A stretch of 64,000 nt of DNA from Candidatus Gastranaerophilales bacterium (lineage in GTDB: Bacteria > Cyanobacteriota > Vampirovibrionia > Gastranaerophilales > Gastranaerophilaceae): contig CANQAV010000001.1 in NCBI GenBank assembly GCA_947589425.1, forward strand, positions 62,001 through 126,000, given 5' to 3'. A model generated the notes under the pieces. It had not been told where the DNA came from. It saw only the letters and a program-made list of their open reading frames with translations, and ran no database searches. Made by a program: the position numbers and the translations under genes. Shown in pieces: positions 18,015-27,083 of the stretch (position 1 is the first letter of the stretch; each line of letters starts with the position of its first letter).

Positions 18015-19724
18015 TTACACCTCCTCTCTTGAAAGAAGAACTTTATCAATCGGCTCTCCCGCCAATACCCAAGGATAAACCATTTCAAAGCTTTCGCAAA
18101 TAAAATCAATTACAACGGGGCCGTTGTATGAAAGAGCTTCTTTAAGAGCGGGAACAATTTCATCTTCGTGCTCAACCCTGATACCTAATGCGCCATAGCT
18201 TTGAGCTAATTTTACAAAATCAGGGGAAGAAATTTTTGTTTGAGAATAGTGTTCATTGTATATTTTTTCCTGCCACTGGCGAACCATACCCAAATAACCG
18301 TTATTAATAATACAGTTAATAACTTTAAATTTATAATCAACACAAGTCATTAATTCCTGTATATTCATCTGGATTGAGCCGTCGCCTGCGATATTAAGCA
18401 CATATTTATTTTTATTTGCCACGCAAGCACCCATGGCAGCGGGAAAACCAAAGCCCATTGTACCAAGACCGCCCGAGGTAATTAATTTTCTGGGTTGATT
18501 AAATTTGAAGTTTTGAGCAGTCCACATTTGATGCTGTCCGACTTCGGTACAAACAACGGGCTCATCATCTTTTGTAAAATTATAAATTTCATTCAAAACA
18601 GTGATGGCGCTTAATTTGTCCGAAGTTTTCCTTGCAATTGCAACTTTTTTCTTCCATTCCATAATTTCGCCAAACCATTTGTTTTGCTGTTGTAAGTCGG
18701 GTTTATGGTGAGTTTTTGAATAAAGTTGAAGCATTGTATTTAAAACATTTTTAATATCTCCCACAATAGGAATTGAGGCTTTAACGTTTTTTGAAATGGA
18801 GCAAGGGTCAATGTCGATATGAATAACCTGCGCATCCCTTGCAAAACGTTTCAGACAGCCCGTTATTCTGTCCGAAAATCTTGTTCCTATTGCAAAGATT
18901 AAATCCGCATTTGAAACCGTTAAATTTGCACAATAATTTCCGTGCATCCCCATCATTCCGAGGCTTGTTTCAAGGCTGTCAGGGAATGTTCCCGTGCCCA
19001 TTAAAGTGTGAACTACGGGGATATTAAGCCTTGTAGCAAGTTCGGTGAGTTCTCTGTGAGCATCAGAGGCAATAACGCCTCCGCCTGAAATAATAACGGG
19101 TCTTTTTGAATCCAATATTGCATCAAGCGCCTTTTTAATCTGAAGAGGATGACCCTTATATGTCGGGTTATAGCCGACAAGTTCAACATTTTTAGGATAA
19201 TCAAAAGTATATTTTGAATTAAAAACATCAACCGGAATATCAATAACAACAGGTCCTTTTTTACCCGTTGTTGCAATATAAAAAGCTTCTTTAATAATGC
19301 GTGCCAAGTCTCTAACATCTTTTACAAGATAATTATGCTTACAGCATGAGCGGGTTATACCGACAACATCAGCTTCCTGAAAAGCATCAGCGCCGATTAA
19401 TTTTGAATTAACCTGTCCGGTGATTAAAATAAGCGGAGTTCCGTCATAATAAGCATTAGCCAGACCCGTAACGGTATTACAAGCCCCAGGGCCCGAAGTA
19501 ACAATCGCAACGCCTGCACGTCCCGAAACTCTTGCATATCCTTCCGCAGCATGGACTGCAGCTTGTTCATGGCGCACAAGATAGTGTTTAATATCATTTT
19601 GTAAATAAAGTGCATCATACAAAGGTAAAACAACTCCGCCGGGATAGCCGAAAACCTCTTCAACACCTTCTTTTACAAGGGATTTTAATAAGATTTCAGC
19701 ACCGGAGTACATAACTTTATTCAT
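18015..19724 (-). CDS. ilvB: acetolactate synthase large (catalytic) subunit
   Basis: A 569-residue thiamine diphosphate enzyme catalysing the first common step of valine, leucine and isoleucine synthesis. The N-terminal Pyr domain has FGYPGGVVLPLYDAL and the catalytic Glu in RHEQAAVHAAEGYAR. The central domain has the GVIASDA region. The PP domain has the ThDP motif GDGSIQMNIQEL running to INNGYLGMVRQW. I prefer ATG 19724 to the TTG at 19730 because AAGGAAG sits 6 bases before that ATG. The leader downstream of the promoter is only ~30 bases, leaving no room for classical attenuation. Confidence 0.96.
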   Translation of the reverse strand: MNKVMYSGAEILLKSLVKEGVEEVFGYPGGVVLPLYDALYLQNDIKHYLVRHEQAAVHAAEGYARVSGRAGVAIVTSGPGACNTVTGLANAYYDGTPLILITGQVNSKLIGADAFQEADVVGITRSCCKHNYLVKDVRDLARIIKEAFYIATTGKKGPVVIDIPVDVFNSKYTFDYPKNVELVGYNPTYKGHPLQIKKALDAILDSKRPVIISGGGVIASDAHRELTELATRLNIPVVHTLMGTGTFPDSLETSLGMMGMHGNYCANLTVSNADLIFAIGTRFSDRITGCLKRFARDAQVIHIDIDPCSISKNVKASIPIVGDIKNVLNTMLQLYSKTHHKPDLQQQNKWFGEIMEWKKKVAIARKTSDKLSAITVLNEIYNFTKDDEPVVCTEVGQHQMWTAQNFKFNQPRKLITSGGLGTMGFGFPAAMGACVANKNKYVLNIAGDGSIQMNIQELMTCVDYKFKVINCIINNGYLGMVRQWQEKIYNEHYSQTKISSPDFVKLAQSYGALGIRVEHEDEIVPALKEALSYNGPVVIDFICESFEMVYPWVLAGEPIDKVLLSREEV

Positions 19725-19756
19725 GGTCAACTTCCTTATTCTTGACGAACAAATAT

Positions 19757-19762
19757 ATTATA
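19757..19762 (-). promoter_or_regulatory. -10 box of ilvB promoter
   Basis: A consensus TATAAT lies 32 bases upstream of the ilvB start, read on the minus strand. A convincing -35 box was not found. The predicted leader contains the AAGGAAG binding site. Confidence 0.5.
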
Positions 19763-19858
19763 ACAGTAAATTTTTTCTATACTTCCAAATGTAAAATTTT
19801 TGAAACATATAAAAAATTCGCTCGGGTTTTTAACTATAATAATTTTATGGAGTAAAAA

Positions 19859-20470
19859 ATGTTTGATTATATTAAAGGTGTACTGACAAACAAAAATTAT
19901 CCCTATTGCACCGTTGAATGCAACAATATCGGCTATAATATTTTAATTAACAACAGGACTCTGGCTAAGCTCGGCGATATTAATTCGGATATCAAAATAT
20001 ATTTAAAATTGATACATAAAGAAGATTTAATGAGCTTGTGCGGTTTTATTAAAAAAGAAGACAGAGTTATTTTTGATATTTTAACTTCCGTTTCGGGTAT
20101 CGGCACAAAAGCGGCATTTGCACTTCTTGATGAATTTGAAACAAGCGAATTAATTTCACTTGTTGTTGAAGAAAATGCGAAAGTAATTTCAAGGACAAAA
20201 GGAATAGGCGCTAAAATGGCGCAAAAAATTGTTCTTGAACTAAAAGACAAATTAACAAAAATAGATGTTAATGCACAAATTTTAACGGCAAAATCATCTT
20301 CATCAACAGTATCGAACGAAACAATTGCTCAGGCGGGTACAATTCTTCAATCTTTGGGATATAACCAAAACGAATATTCAAGTGCGCTTGAAACCGCAAT
20401 TACTCAACTAAAGAAAGATGATGCGCAGGAGCTTTTAAAAGAAACACTTAAAATCTTATCCGTATTTTAA
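19859..20470 (+). CDS. ruvA: Holliday junction DNA helicase subunit RuvA
   Basis: A 203-residue RuvA, which binds the four-way junction as a tetramer and loads the RuvB motor. The N-terminal OB domain starts MFDYIKGVLTNKNYPYCTVE. Two helix-hairpin-helix motifs follow (TSVSGIGTKAAFALL and SRTKGIGAKMAQKIVLELKDKL). The C-terminal UBA-like RuvB-binding domain is AQAGTILQSLGYNQNEYSSAL. A TATAAT precedes it by about 20 bases and a GGAG is just upstream of the ATG. RuvB is not in the window. Confidence 0.94.
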   Translation: MFDYIKGVLTNKNYPYCTVECNNIGYNILINNRTLAKLGDINSDIKIYLKLIHKEDLMSLCGFIKKEDRVIFDILTSVSGIGTKAAFALLDEFETSELISLVVEENAKVISRTKGIGAKMAQKIVLELKDKLTKIDVNAQILTAKSSSSTVSNETIAQAGTILQSLGYNQNEYSSALETAITQLKKDDAQELLKETLKILSVF

Positions 20471-20489
20471 ATTTAAGAGGGGTAGAATT

Positions 20490-21947
20490 ATGGAATTTAA
20501 AAAATTTGCAAAACAAAGAAAAGAATTAAGGGTACTTTTTGCTTCCAGTGAAGTTGCCCCTTTTTCAAAAGTAGGCGGTTTGGCAGATGTTGTCGGAGAG
20601 CTTCCTTTATATCTTGATAAGCAAAATGTTGAATGTGCAATTTTTACACCTCTTTACGGCTCAATTAATCAGGAAAAATATAACATTGAAGAACTTGAAA
20701 ATTCGCAGCTGAAAATTAATATGGGACACACTCAGCACATTTTTAAGCTTAAAATGTGCGAAATACCAAAAACTAAAATTAAAGTATTTTTCGTTGATAA
20801 CCCGAAATATTTTTCATGTTTTAATGTGGTGTACCCCAAATGGTGTGATGAAATGTACGAAATGCAGAGATATGTTGCATTTTGTTTAGCAACGCTGGAA
20901 TATGCAAAACTTTTAAATTTTAAACCCGATATAATTCACGCAAACGACTGGCATACGGCAATGCTGCCCGTGTATTTAAAATCAAACTATAAATATGATG
21001 ATTTCTATAAAGATACAAAATCAGTCTTCACAATTCACAATCTTGCATATCAGGGAAGCTGCGACAAATCAATAATAGATTTTGCAAATATGAGGTGGGA
21101 TAACGTATATAAAGATAACTGCCTTGAACATTACGGCAGGGTTAACTGGCTTAAAGGAGCACTCTATTGTGCGGATAAAATCACTACCGTATCCCCCAGA
21201 TATGCTCAAGAAATTCTCACGGGCGACTTTGGAGAAGGTATGGACTATACTCTCAGAGGACAGACATACAAGCTTTGCGGGATTTTAAACGGCACAAAAT
21301 ATGAAAGAGCAAAATTTAAAGTACAAGAAAAACCCTATTACAAAGAAGAAATTCAAAGAGCTTTCGGTTTAAAACCAAACCCCAACAGACCTCTTGTTGC
21401 AATGATATCAAGGCTTGTATATCAAAAAGGGCTTGATTTAATTGACTTTGCAAAGTTTGAACTTATGAAACTGCCTTGCGATTTCGTATTTTTAGGAACA
21501 GGAGAAGAAGGATATCAAAATATGCTTATTTGGGCATCGAATAATTCGCCTAATATGAGAGCATGGATTGATTTTAAGGCAGATTTATCCGATAAAATTT
21601 ATAAGGCTTCTGATTTATTTTTAATGCCGAGCTTATTTGAGCCCTGCGGTATATCTCAAATGATTGCCATGAAATACGCAAGTGTACCCATTGTGCGTGC
21701 GGTCGGCGGGCTGGATGATACCGTTTGTGCATATCCCAATTCAAAGGCAAACGGCTTCAAATTCTTGGGCTATGATGCACAATCCATGGTAAATGAAATC
21801 AAAAATGCAATCTGGACATATTATGACAGAAAAGACGATTTTAAAAATATCGTCAAAAACTGTATTAATTCAAAATTCTCATGGCAGGATTCCGCACAAA
21901 AATACAAATTTTTATATTTGGATGTGCTTAATAAAAAGAATTTTTAA
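20490..21947 (+). CDS. glgA: glycogen synthase (ADP-glucose type, GT5)
   Basis: A 485-residue GT5 glycogen/starch synthase. The diagnostic [13 protein letters not shown] loop (ADP-glucose binding) is near the N-terminus, followed by [26 protein letters not shown] and, in the C-terminal GT-B half, [17 protein letters not shown] and the nucleotide-sugar motif [14 protein letters not shown]. It elongates alpha-1,4-glucan from ADP-glucose. It starts 20 bases after ruvA behind GAGGGG. The GH13 gene at the left edge could act on the same polymer. Confidence 0.94.
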   Translation: MEFKKFAKQRKELRVLFASSEVAPFSKVGGLADVVGELPLYLDKQNVECAIFTPLYGSINQEKYNIEELENSQLKINMGHTQHIFKLKMCEIPKTKIKVFFVDNPKYFSCFNVVYPKWCDEMYEMQRYVAFCLATLEYAKLLNFKPDIIHANDWHTAMLPVYLKSNYKYDDFYKDTKSVFTIHNLAYQGSCDKSIIDFANMRWDNVYKDNCLEHYGRVNWLKGALYCADKITTVSPRYAQEILTGDFGEGMDYTLRGQTYKLCGILNGTKYERAKFKVQEKPYYKEEIQRAFGLKPNPNRPLVAMISRLVYQKGLDLIDFAKFELMKLPCDFVFLGTGEEGYQNMLIWASNNSPNMRAWIDFKADLSDKIYKASDLFLMPSLFEPCGISQMIAMKYASVPIVRAVGGLDDTVCAYPNSKANGFKFLGYDAQSMVNEIKNAIWTYYDRKDDFKNIVKNCINSKFSWQDSAQKYKFLYLDVLNKKNF

Positions 21948-23578
21948 ACTTCCGCTTTTTCTATAGAATTGTTGTTTTCCCTGCGTGCAATCGCAGTGTT
22001 TATAAGCCCTAAAAACAGAGGATGCGGATTTTGAGGACGGGACTTAAATTCCGGATGGAATTGGCATGCTACAAACCAATCATTTTGAGGAATTTCAACA
22101 ATCTCGGCAAGCAAACCGTCGGGGCTTGTACCCGAAATAACAAGTCCGTTATTTGTAAGAATATCTTTATATTCGCTGTTAACTTCAAAGCGATGTCTGT
22201 GGCGCTCTAAAATTAAATCGCTTTTATAGGCTTCATGGGCTTTTGTACCTTTTTGAATACTGCAGGGATAAGAGCCTAAACGCATTGTAGCGCCGTAGCC
22301 TGCAATATTTTTTTGTTCTTCCATTAAATCAACTACTTTGTAATTTGTGCTTTTATCAAATTCCGTTGAATTAGCGTTTTCAAGCCCCGCAACATTCCTT
22401 GCAAACTCAATTACGGCACATTGCATGCCAAGGCATAAACCCAGGAAAGGAACATTATTTTCTCTTGCATATTGAACTACTTTCAATTTGCCTTCAATTC
22501 CTCTTATTCCGAAACCTCCCGGAACAACAACCGCATCAACATCCAAAAGATGTGATTTGGCATCTTCATAGGTTGCAATGTCCTCTGAAGCAATCCATTT
22601 AATATTTATTTTTGTTGAGGTTTTAAAACCCGCATGTTTAAGGCTTTCAACAACCGAAATATAAGCATCGTTTAATTCTGTGTATTTACCTGCAAGAGCA
22701 ATTGTAATTTCTCTTACGGGGTTTTTAATTCTTTTAACCAAATCTTCCCACTGGGATAAATCCGCTTTTCTTTCCTGCAAACCCAATATTTTTAAAACCT
22801 GAGAAGTTATATTTTGTCTTTCAAGATATAAAGGTACTTCATAAATTGAATTCATATCTTTGCATTCGATAACGCAATCTTTATTAACCGAGCAGAAGAG
22901 CGCCAATTTATCACGCTCCGTTTTGCCTATCGGAATTTGAGTTCTTAAAACAAGCATTTCAGGCTGTATTCCATAGCTTCTTAAAACATTGACACTGTGT
23001 TGAGAAGGTTTTGTTTTAAGCTCGCCCGATGTAGGTAAATAAGGAAGAAGCGTCACATGAATAGACATGGAATTTTGAAAGCCTATTTCGGAGCGGAATT
23101 GTCTTATTGCTTCAATATAAGGTAAACCCTCAATGTCGCCTACGGTACCTCCAATTTCTGCAATTAAAATATCGGGATTGTTTCTTTTTGAAGCAAGAAT
23201 TAATCTTGACTTTATTTCACCCGTAATATGAGGAATCATCTGTACCGTAGCACCAAGATATTCGCCTTTTCTTTCCTTGTTTATAACTGTTTGGTATACA
23301 CTTCCCGATGTTACATTGTTAATTTGAGATAAATATGTATCGATAAATCTTTCATAATGACCCAAATCAAGGTCGGTTTCCGCACCATCCTCGCACACAA
23401 AAACTTCGCCGTGCTGGAAAGGGCTCATTGTACCGGGGTCAACGTTTATGTAAGGGTCAAATTTTTGAATTGAAACACTGAAGCCTCGTGAAACAAGAAG
23501 CCTGCCCAACGAGGCGGCAACAATCCCTTTTCCTAAAGAGCTTACCACACCGCCTGTAATAAAAATATATTTTGTCAT
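21944..23578 (-). CDS. pyrG: CTP synthase
   Basis: A 544-residue two-domain enzyme that aminates UTP to CTP using glutamine. The synthetase domain opens [23 protein letters not shown] and contains [13 protein letters not shown] and the [10 protein letters not shown] motif. The class I glutamine amidotransferase domain has the nucleophile Cys in [12 protein letters not shown] and His/Glu in CQFHPEFKS. The length is normal. It lies 9 bases after gatC in one operon and ends convergently with glgA with a 4-base overlap. Confidence 0.97.
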   Translation of the reverse strand: MTKYIFITGGVVSSLGKGIVAASLGRLLVSRGFSVSIQKFDPYINVDPGTMSPFQHGEVFVCEDGAETDLDLGHYERFIDTYLSQINNVTSGSVYQTVINKERKGEYLGATVQMIPHITGEIKSRLILASKRNNPDILIAEIGGTVGDIEGLPYIEAIRQFRSEIGFQNSMSIHVTLLPYLPTSGELKTKPSQHSVNVLRSYGIQPEMLVLRTQIPIGKTERDKLALFCSVNKDCVIECKDMNSIYEVPLYLERQNITSQVLKILGLQERKADLSQWEDLVKRIKNPVREITIALAGKYTELNDAYISVVESLKHAGFKTSTKINIKWIASEDIATYEDAKSHLLDVDAVVVPGGFGIRGIEGKLKVVQYARENNVPFLGLCLGMQCAVIEFARNVAGLENANSTEFDKSTNYKVVDLMEEQKNIAGYGATMRLGSYPCSIQKGTKAHEAYKSDLILERHRHRFEVNSEYKDILTNNGLVISGTSPDGLLAEIVEIPQNDWFVACQFHPEFKSRPQNPHPLFLGLINTAIARRENNNSIEKAEV

Positions 23579-23587
23579 CCTGCACCT

Positions 23588-23869
23588 TTAATTTATTTTC
23601 GGAACTTTAAAGAACTCACCCTCAATATCGGGAGCATTTTGCATAAGTTCCTCTCTTGTATTTTCGTATATTTTTTTATCTTCTCTTACAACATTTACAA
23701 AATCAATGGGATGATTCATGGGCTCAACATTTGTTGTATCAACCTCATTCATCTGCTCAATATAGCGCAAAACATCACCAAGTTGACCCGTAAACATTAC
23801 TTTTTCGTCCTCGGAAAGTTCCAACCTTGCAAGCTTTGCAACATGTTCTACGTCTTTAATTGTAATCAT
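23588..23869 (-). CDS. gatC: Asp-tRNA(Asn)/Glu-tRNA(Gln) amidotransferase subunit C
   Basis: A 93-residue GatC, the small stabilising subunit of the GatCAB complex that converts misacylated Glu-tRNA(Gln) or Asp-tRNA(Asn). The family pattern is clear: VEHVAKLARLELSEDE, then VDTTNVEPMNHPI and a C-terminal APDIEGEFFKVPKI. It begins the gatC-pyrG operon. gatA and gatB are not adjacent. Confidence 0.94.
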   Translation of the reverse strand: MITIKDVEHVAKLARLELSEDEKVMFTGQLGDVLRYIEQMNEVDTTNVEPMNHPIDFVNVVREDKKIYENTREELMQNAPDIEGEFFKVPKIN

Positions 23870-23889
23870 ATTAATTCCTTATCTGATAA

Positions 23890-23934
23890 TAACTTAACAA
23901 AAAACATAAGATATTGCAATTTATTGTTAAGTTA
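23890..23934. promoter_or_regulatory. 11-bp inverted repeat in the gatC / response-regulator divergent region
   Basis: Perfect arms TAACTTAACAA (23890-23900) and TTGTTAAGTTA (23924-23934) flank 23 bases. The right arm ends 3 bases before the TATAAT of the plus-strand regulator gene, so it covers its -35 region. It looks like an operator for a dimeric protein, possibly the LuxR-type regulator encoded next to it. Confidence 0.5.
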
Positions 23935-23950
23935 ATTTATAATTCAATAT

Positions 23951-24616
23951 ATGGATATGAATAGTAGTATTTTAATTGTAGAAGACCATGCGCTAACTTC
24001 CTTTGCGCTTAAGACTTCGCTTTCAAGCTTAAATTTTGTAAGCTCAATATTTGAAGCACAAAGCGCAAAAGAAGCTTATGAAATTATAAATAATAATAAA
24101 ATAGATTTAATTCTTCTTGATTTAGGGTTGCCAGACATAAACGGTGTTGAAGCTCTATCTCAAATAAGAGCATATAATAAAGAGGTTAAAATCATAATAT
24201 TAACCTCGCATTGCGACAAAGAAGAAGTTCAGGCATGTCTTGAAGAAGGAATAAACGCATACTGTACAAAAGATATAAAGCCCGATAAGCTCTCGGAAGT
24301 TATAAAAGACGTATTTTCGGGCTCAATGTATTTTGATTCCGCAGTTTCTAAATATGTCATTCAAACAACCTCAAAAAAAGCCGTGCCGAAAGAGTTTGAC
24401 AACATATCGGTTAAAGATTGTTACAATTTGACCCAGCAGGAAAAAAGAGTATTAATATTAATATCAAGCGGTAATAATAACCAGCAGATTGCCAAAAAAC
24501 TTGATATATCAGTCAACACCACAAAAGTTCATGTTTGCTCAATTTTATCAAAAATGGGCGTGGAAGACAGAACACAGGCAGCAATTAAAGCAATAAGAGA
24601 GAATTTAATAGTATAA
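23951..24616 (+). CDS. NarL/LuxR-family response regulator
   Basis: A 221-residue regulator. The receiver domain has the acidic pair (IVEDHALTS), phospho-acceptor Asp in DLILLDLGLPDINGVEAL and the Thr/Lys switch residues (ILTSHC, CTKDIKP). The C-terminal LuxR helix-turn-helix is LTQQEKRVLILISSGNNNQQIAKKLDISVNTTKVHV. TATAAT at 23938-23943 lies 7 bases before the ATG and there is no Shine-Dalgarno sequence, so it is probably leaderless. It is followed without a gap by a second LuxR-type regulator. Confidence 0.92.
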   Translation: MDMNSSILIVEDHALTSFALKTSLSSLNFVSSIFEAQSAKEAYEIINNNKIDLILLDLGLPDINGVEALSQIRAYNKEVKIIILTSHCDKEEVQACLEEGINAYCTKDIKPDKLSEVIKDVFSGSMYFDSAVSKYVIQTTSKKAVPKEFDNISVKDCYNLTQQEKRVLILISSGNNNQQIAKKLDISVNTTKVHVCSILSKMGVEDRTQAAIKAIRENLIV

Positions 24617-25237
24617 ATGAGCTCACTGGGAAGAATTTTAATAATTGATGACAATCCGAAACTTATGGAAGATGTGCTTCCAATGTACGGATATGAAGTA
24701 AAATGCGCTAATGACGGACTTCTCGGACTTAAAATTCTTGACGAAGACCAAAATTTTGATTTAATTCTGCTTGATGTTGTAATGCCCAATTTTGACGGCT
24801 GGGAAACGCTAAAAGCCATAAGACAAAATATTAAAACGGAAAAAATTCCCGTGATTATGCTTACATCCGTTACCGAAATAAACAAACAAGTTTCCGGACT
24901 TAAAATAGGGGCGGATGATTATGTGACAAAACCTTTTATACTTCCAAATCTTCTTGCAAGGATTGAAGCACTTCTAAGGCGTTCAAATTGGAACAAAAAC
25001 GCAAAACAGGCAAAAGCGCTTTCTTTTGTAAAAGGGGAAGAAATTTCACCTTTAACGGAAAGAGAAAAAGAAATATTAACACTCGTATCCAAAGGAGAAA
25101 CAAATTCACAAATTGCCGACAAACTTTTTGTAAGAGAAGTCACCGTAAAAACACATTTAAACAGCATATACAGAAAACTAAAAGTAGAAAACAGGGTTCA
25201 GGCGGTCTTGCTCGCACAGCAAACCGAAATAATATAG
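24617..25237 (+). CDS. response regulator with LuxR-type output domain
   Basis: A 206-residue second regulator in the operon. Its receiver is of the CheY/OmpR flavour (ILIIDDNPKLMEDV; phospho-Asp in DLILLDVVMPNFDGWETL; VIMLTSVTE; DDYVTKPF), and it carries a LuxR HTH (LTEREKEILTLVSKGETNSQIADKLFVREVTVKTHL). The start codon directly follows the stop codon of the previous regulator. No kinase gene is adjacent, so the phosphodonor is unknown. Confidence 0.92.
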   Translation: MSSLGRILIIDDNPKLMEDVLPMYGYEVKCANDGLLGLKILDEDQNFDLILLDVVMPNFDGWETLKAIRQNIKTEKIPVIMLTSVTEINKQVSGLKIGADDYVTKPFILPNLLARIEALLRRSNWNKNAKQAKALSFVKGEEISPLTEREKEILTLVSKGETNSQIADKLFVREVTVKTHLNSIYRKLKVENRVQAVLLAQQTEII

Positions 25238-25246
25238 AAGGAAAGA

Positions 25247-25771
25247 TTGATGCTAAAAGAAGAAATAACCGAAATGATATTGAATAATACCGATGAGTTT
25301 GTAAAAATGCATGCTCAAAACAACGAAATAGAGCTGCCTGAAGCAGATTTATCACATTGCAGCTTAGATGAAATTGATTTTACAAACATTGATTTTTCGG
25401 GCACCACATTTCAGGAAGCACATCTTACGAATGTAAACTTTACTGACTGTGACCTGACCGGTGTTGATTTTTCAAGAGCGGTACTATCCGAATGTAATTT
25501 TTCGGGAGCAATTTTAAACGGCACAACGTTTAGCTATGCGCAGGTTAACTACTGCGATTTTTCCGATTCCGATGTTGCGGGGGCAAATTTCTCGGAAGCC
25601 GATTTGACGGACAGCGATTTTTCAACCTGCGAAAATATAGATTCATGCCGATTTGACGAAAGTACAATATGGCCTGATTCGGAAAAACTTCCCGAAGATT
25701 TTGACTGTACATATAACTATGACTTATCTTCCTTGAGAGAAGAGGACGAAGGTCAAAATAACGACTATTAA
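25247..25771 (+). CDS. pentapeptide-repeat protein
   Basis: A 174-residue protein. Residues ~30-125 are built of A(D/N)LXX-type pentapeptides ([40 protein letters not shown]), which fold as a right-handed beta helix. The C-terminus is acidic. Its start follows the regulator gene by 9 bases with a GAAGGA site, so it belongs to that operon. Pentapeptide proteins are common in cyanobacteria and relatives. The function is unknown; DNA mimicry or scaffolding are possibilities only. Confidence 0.88.
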   Translation: MMLKEEITEMILNNTDEFVKMHAQNNEIELPEADLSHCSLDEIDFTNIDFSGTTFQEAHLTNVNFTDCDLTGVDFSRAVLSECNFSGAILNGTTFSYAQVNYCDFSDSDVAGANFSEADLTDSDFSTCENIDSCRFDESTIWPDSEKLPEDFDCTYNYDLSSLREEDEGQNNDY

Positions 25772-26121
25772 GCCTCAATCAAACGATTTTTTTCATCAAC
25801 ATGCGCAATCTTGGGGGTAAAGTTCTTTTGTTCATCTTGAGATAAAAGAGCATAAGCCACTATTATAATTTTATCGTTAACCTGCGCTTTTCTTGCTGCA
25901 GCACCGTTAAGGCAGATTATTCCGGAATTTTCTTTTCCTTCAATAACATAAGTAGAAAATCTTTCACCGTTATTTATATTTAAAATTTCGACTTTTTGAT
26001 TTGCTTTAATATTAACGCTATCCAACAGAGTTTTATCAATAGTAATAGAGCCGACGTAATCAAGATTTGCCTCGGTTACCGTTGCTCTGTGTATTTTTGC
26101 ATATAAAAATTCATTAAACAT
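25768..26121 (-). CDS. panD: aspartate 1-decarboxylase (pro-enzyme)
   Basis: A 117-residue PanD, which makes beta-alanine for pantothenate and CoA. The self-cleavage site Gly24-Ser25 (YVGSITID) gives the pyruvoyl cofactor, and the family motifs [13 protein letters not shown] and [19 protein letters not shown] are intact. A TAAAAT box (26128-26133, minus strand) ends 6 bases before the ATG with no Shine-Dalgarno sequence, so it is likely leaderless. It converges on the pentapeptide gene with a 4-base overlap. Confidence 0.96.
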   Translation of the reverse strand: MFNEFLYAKIHRATVTEANLDYVGSITIDKTLLDSVNIKANQKVEILNINNGERFSTYVIEGKENSGIICLNGAAARKAQVNDKIIIVAYALLSQDEQKNFTPKIAHVDEKNRLIEA

Positions 26122-26157
26122 ACCTAAATTTTATCACGAAAAAAAATAAAAAAACGC

Positions 26158-26220
26158 ATAAAATAAATGCGGTTAATTAAAACCGCATAAGTCAAGAAAG
26201 GAATGGTTAGACTATTAACA
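26158..26220 (-). ncRNA. candidate small RNA with intrinsic terminator
   Basis: On the minus strand a TTGCAT box (26250-26255) is 17 bases from TAATAA (26227-26232), which predicts transcription from about 26220. The 222-base gap holds no protein gene. The predicted transcript passes a pyrimidine-rich stretch complementary to a Shine-Dalgarno sequence (CCUUUCUUG). It ends at an 8-bp hairpin (26167-26174 with 26181-26188) followed by T-rich sequence. The hairpin could also just shield panD from upstream transcription. Confidence 0.35.
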
Positions 26221-26295
26221 ATTTGATTATTACACATAAAAAATTAGTAATGCAATTTTGTTACTAAATTGTTACATATAGTATTCAATAAACGC

Positions 26296-26325
26296 AAAAA
26301 GACCTTCCCAACAAAGGGAAGGTCT
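26296..26325 (-). terminator. terminator after the 74-residue hypothetical gene
   Basis: A 10-bp perfect stem (26300-26309 with 26316-26325) has a 6-base loop; read on the minus strand it runs into five T residues. Confidence 0.8.
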
Positions 26326-26343
26326 AAAATTTTAAAAATCTTT

Positions 26344-26568
26344 TTATCGAATATTGAAAATTTTCATAGCATCTTCAAAATTTACATCATGCTCTTCATT
26401 TTCGGAATTTTCCAAATTTACGCTGATTAAATTCCAAATCAAGCTTGTTTCCTGATCGGAAAAATTTAATTCGTCCATTCTCTTTTCAAAGTCTCCACGA
26501 CTTATGTTTTCGGCTACATTTTTCAAAATAAATTCGTTAAGATTTTGTTCTCTTATGCCATTTTCCAT
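26344..26568 (-). CDS. small acidic hypothetical protein
   Basis: A 74-residue acidic helical protein that I do not recognise (MENGIREQNLNEFILKNVAE; IWNLISVNLENSENEEHDV). It has its own terminator and an AAGGAGCG binding site. It sits downstream of the XRE regulator on the same strand, 91 bases away, so it may belong to that regulatory locus. Codon use looks like the surrounding genes. Confidence 0.6.
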   Translation of the reverse strand: MENGIREQNLNEFILKNVAENISRGDFEKRMDELNFSDQETSLIWNLISVNLENSENEEHDVNFEDAMKIFNIR

Positions 26569-26659
26569 AAAACGCTCCTTATTTAACCTTATAGTGATTA
26601 ATACGGTTTTTTTTCGGAATGCTTTAGTTTGAAAAGGAAAATTTTTACATTTCTTAAAA

Positions 26660-26956
26660 TTATTTTATGCCGCGTGCGTCAAGAAGCTGTTCAACCTCTC
26701 TAATTAAGGATTTACGGAGATTGTTATACATTTCGTCGTTCTTTAAAAATACATCACCGGAGCCTGACAAAATATAGTTAATGTTGACACTATAGTCAAG
26801 CAATAATTTACGTAAGTACTGAATACTCGGTGCACTTTTTGCATTCTCAACATTGGATATTGCCTGTTTTGTAACGTTAAGTTCTTTTGCGATATCGTCT
26901 TGTGATTTGTTTAAAAGTTTTCTTACATTTTTAAGTCTTGTTGCTATTAAATTCAT
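26660..26956 (-). CDS. XRE-family helix-turn-helix repressor-like protein
   Basis: A protein of 98 residues from ATG 26956. The Cro/CI-type HTH is at residues ~5-60: LKNVRKLLNKSQDDIAKELNVTKQAISNVENAKSAPSIQYL. The C-terminal tail may dimerise. The open frame extends 13 codons upstream, but MNLIATRLKN is the natural family start. It is divergent from another small HTH protein, with an inverted repeat between them, which is the layout of a repressor-controlled switch. Confidence 0.85.
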   Translation of the reverse strand: MNLIATRLKNVRKLLNKSQDDIAKELNVTKQAISNVENAKSAPSIQYLRKLLLDYSVNINYILSGSGDVFLKNDEMYNNLRKSLIREVEQLLDARGIK

Positions 26957-26988
26957 AATTTGTAATCCTAATATCAATAAACCATAAC

Positions 26989-27021
26989 TTGACAAACGTA
27001 AATAGTTAGTATACTATTTAC
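26989..27021 (+). promoter_or_regulatory. promoter overlapped by 9-bp inverted-repeat operator
   Basis: A TTGACA at 26989-26994 is followed by a TATACT-like -10 at 27010-27015 (15-base spacer; TACTAT two bases on gives 17). Perfect arms GTAAATAGT (26998-27006) and ACTATTTAC (27013-27021) with a 6-base centre overlap the -10 box. A dimer of the XRE protein binding here would block the plus-strand promoter. Confidence 0.6.
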
Positions 27022-27083
27022 ATATGCGTTAATAATATTATAACACAATAAACTGTCGATTTACAATATATGGAATTAAATTT

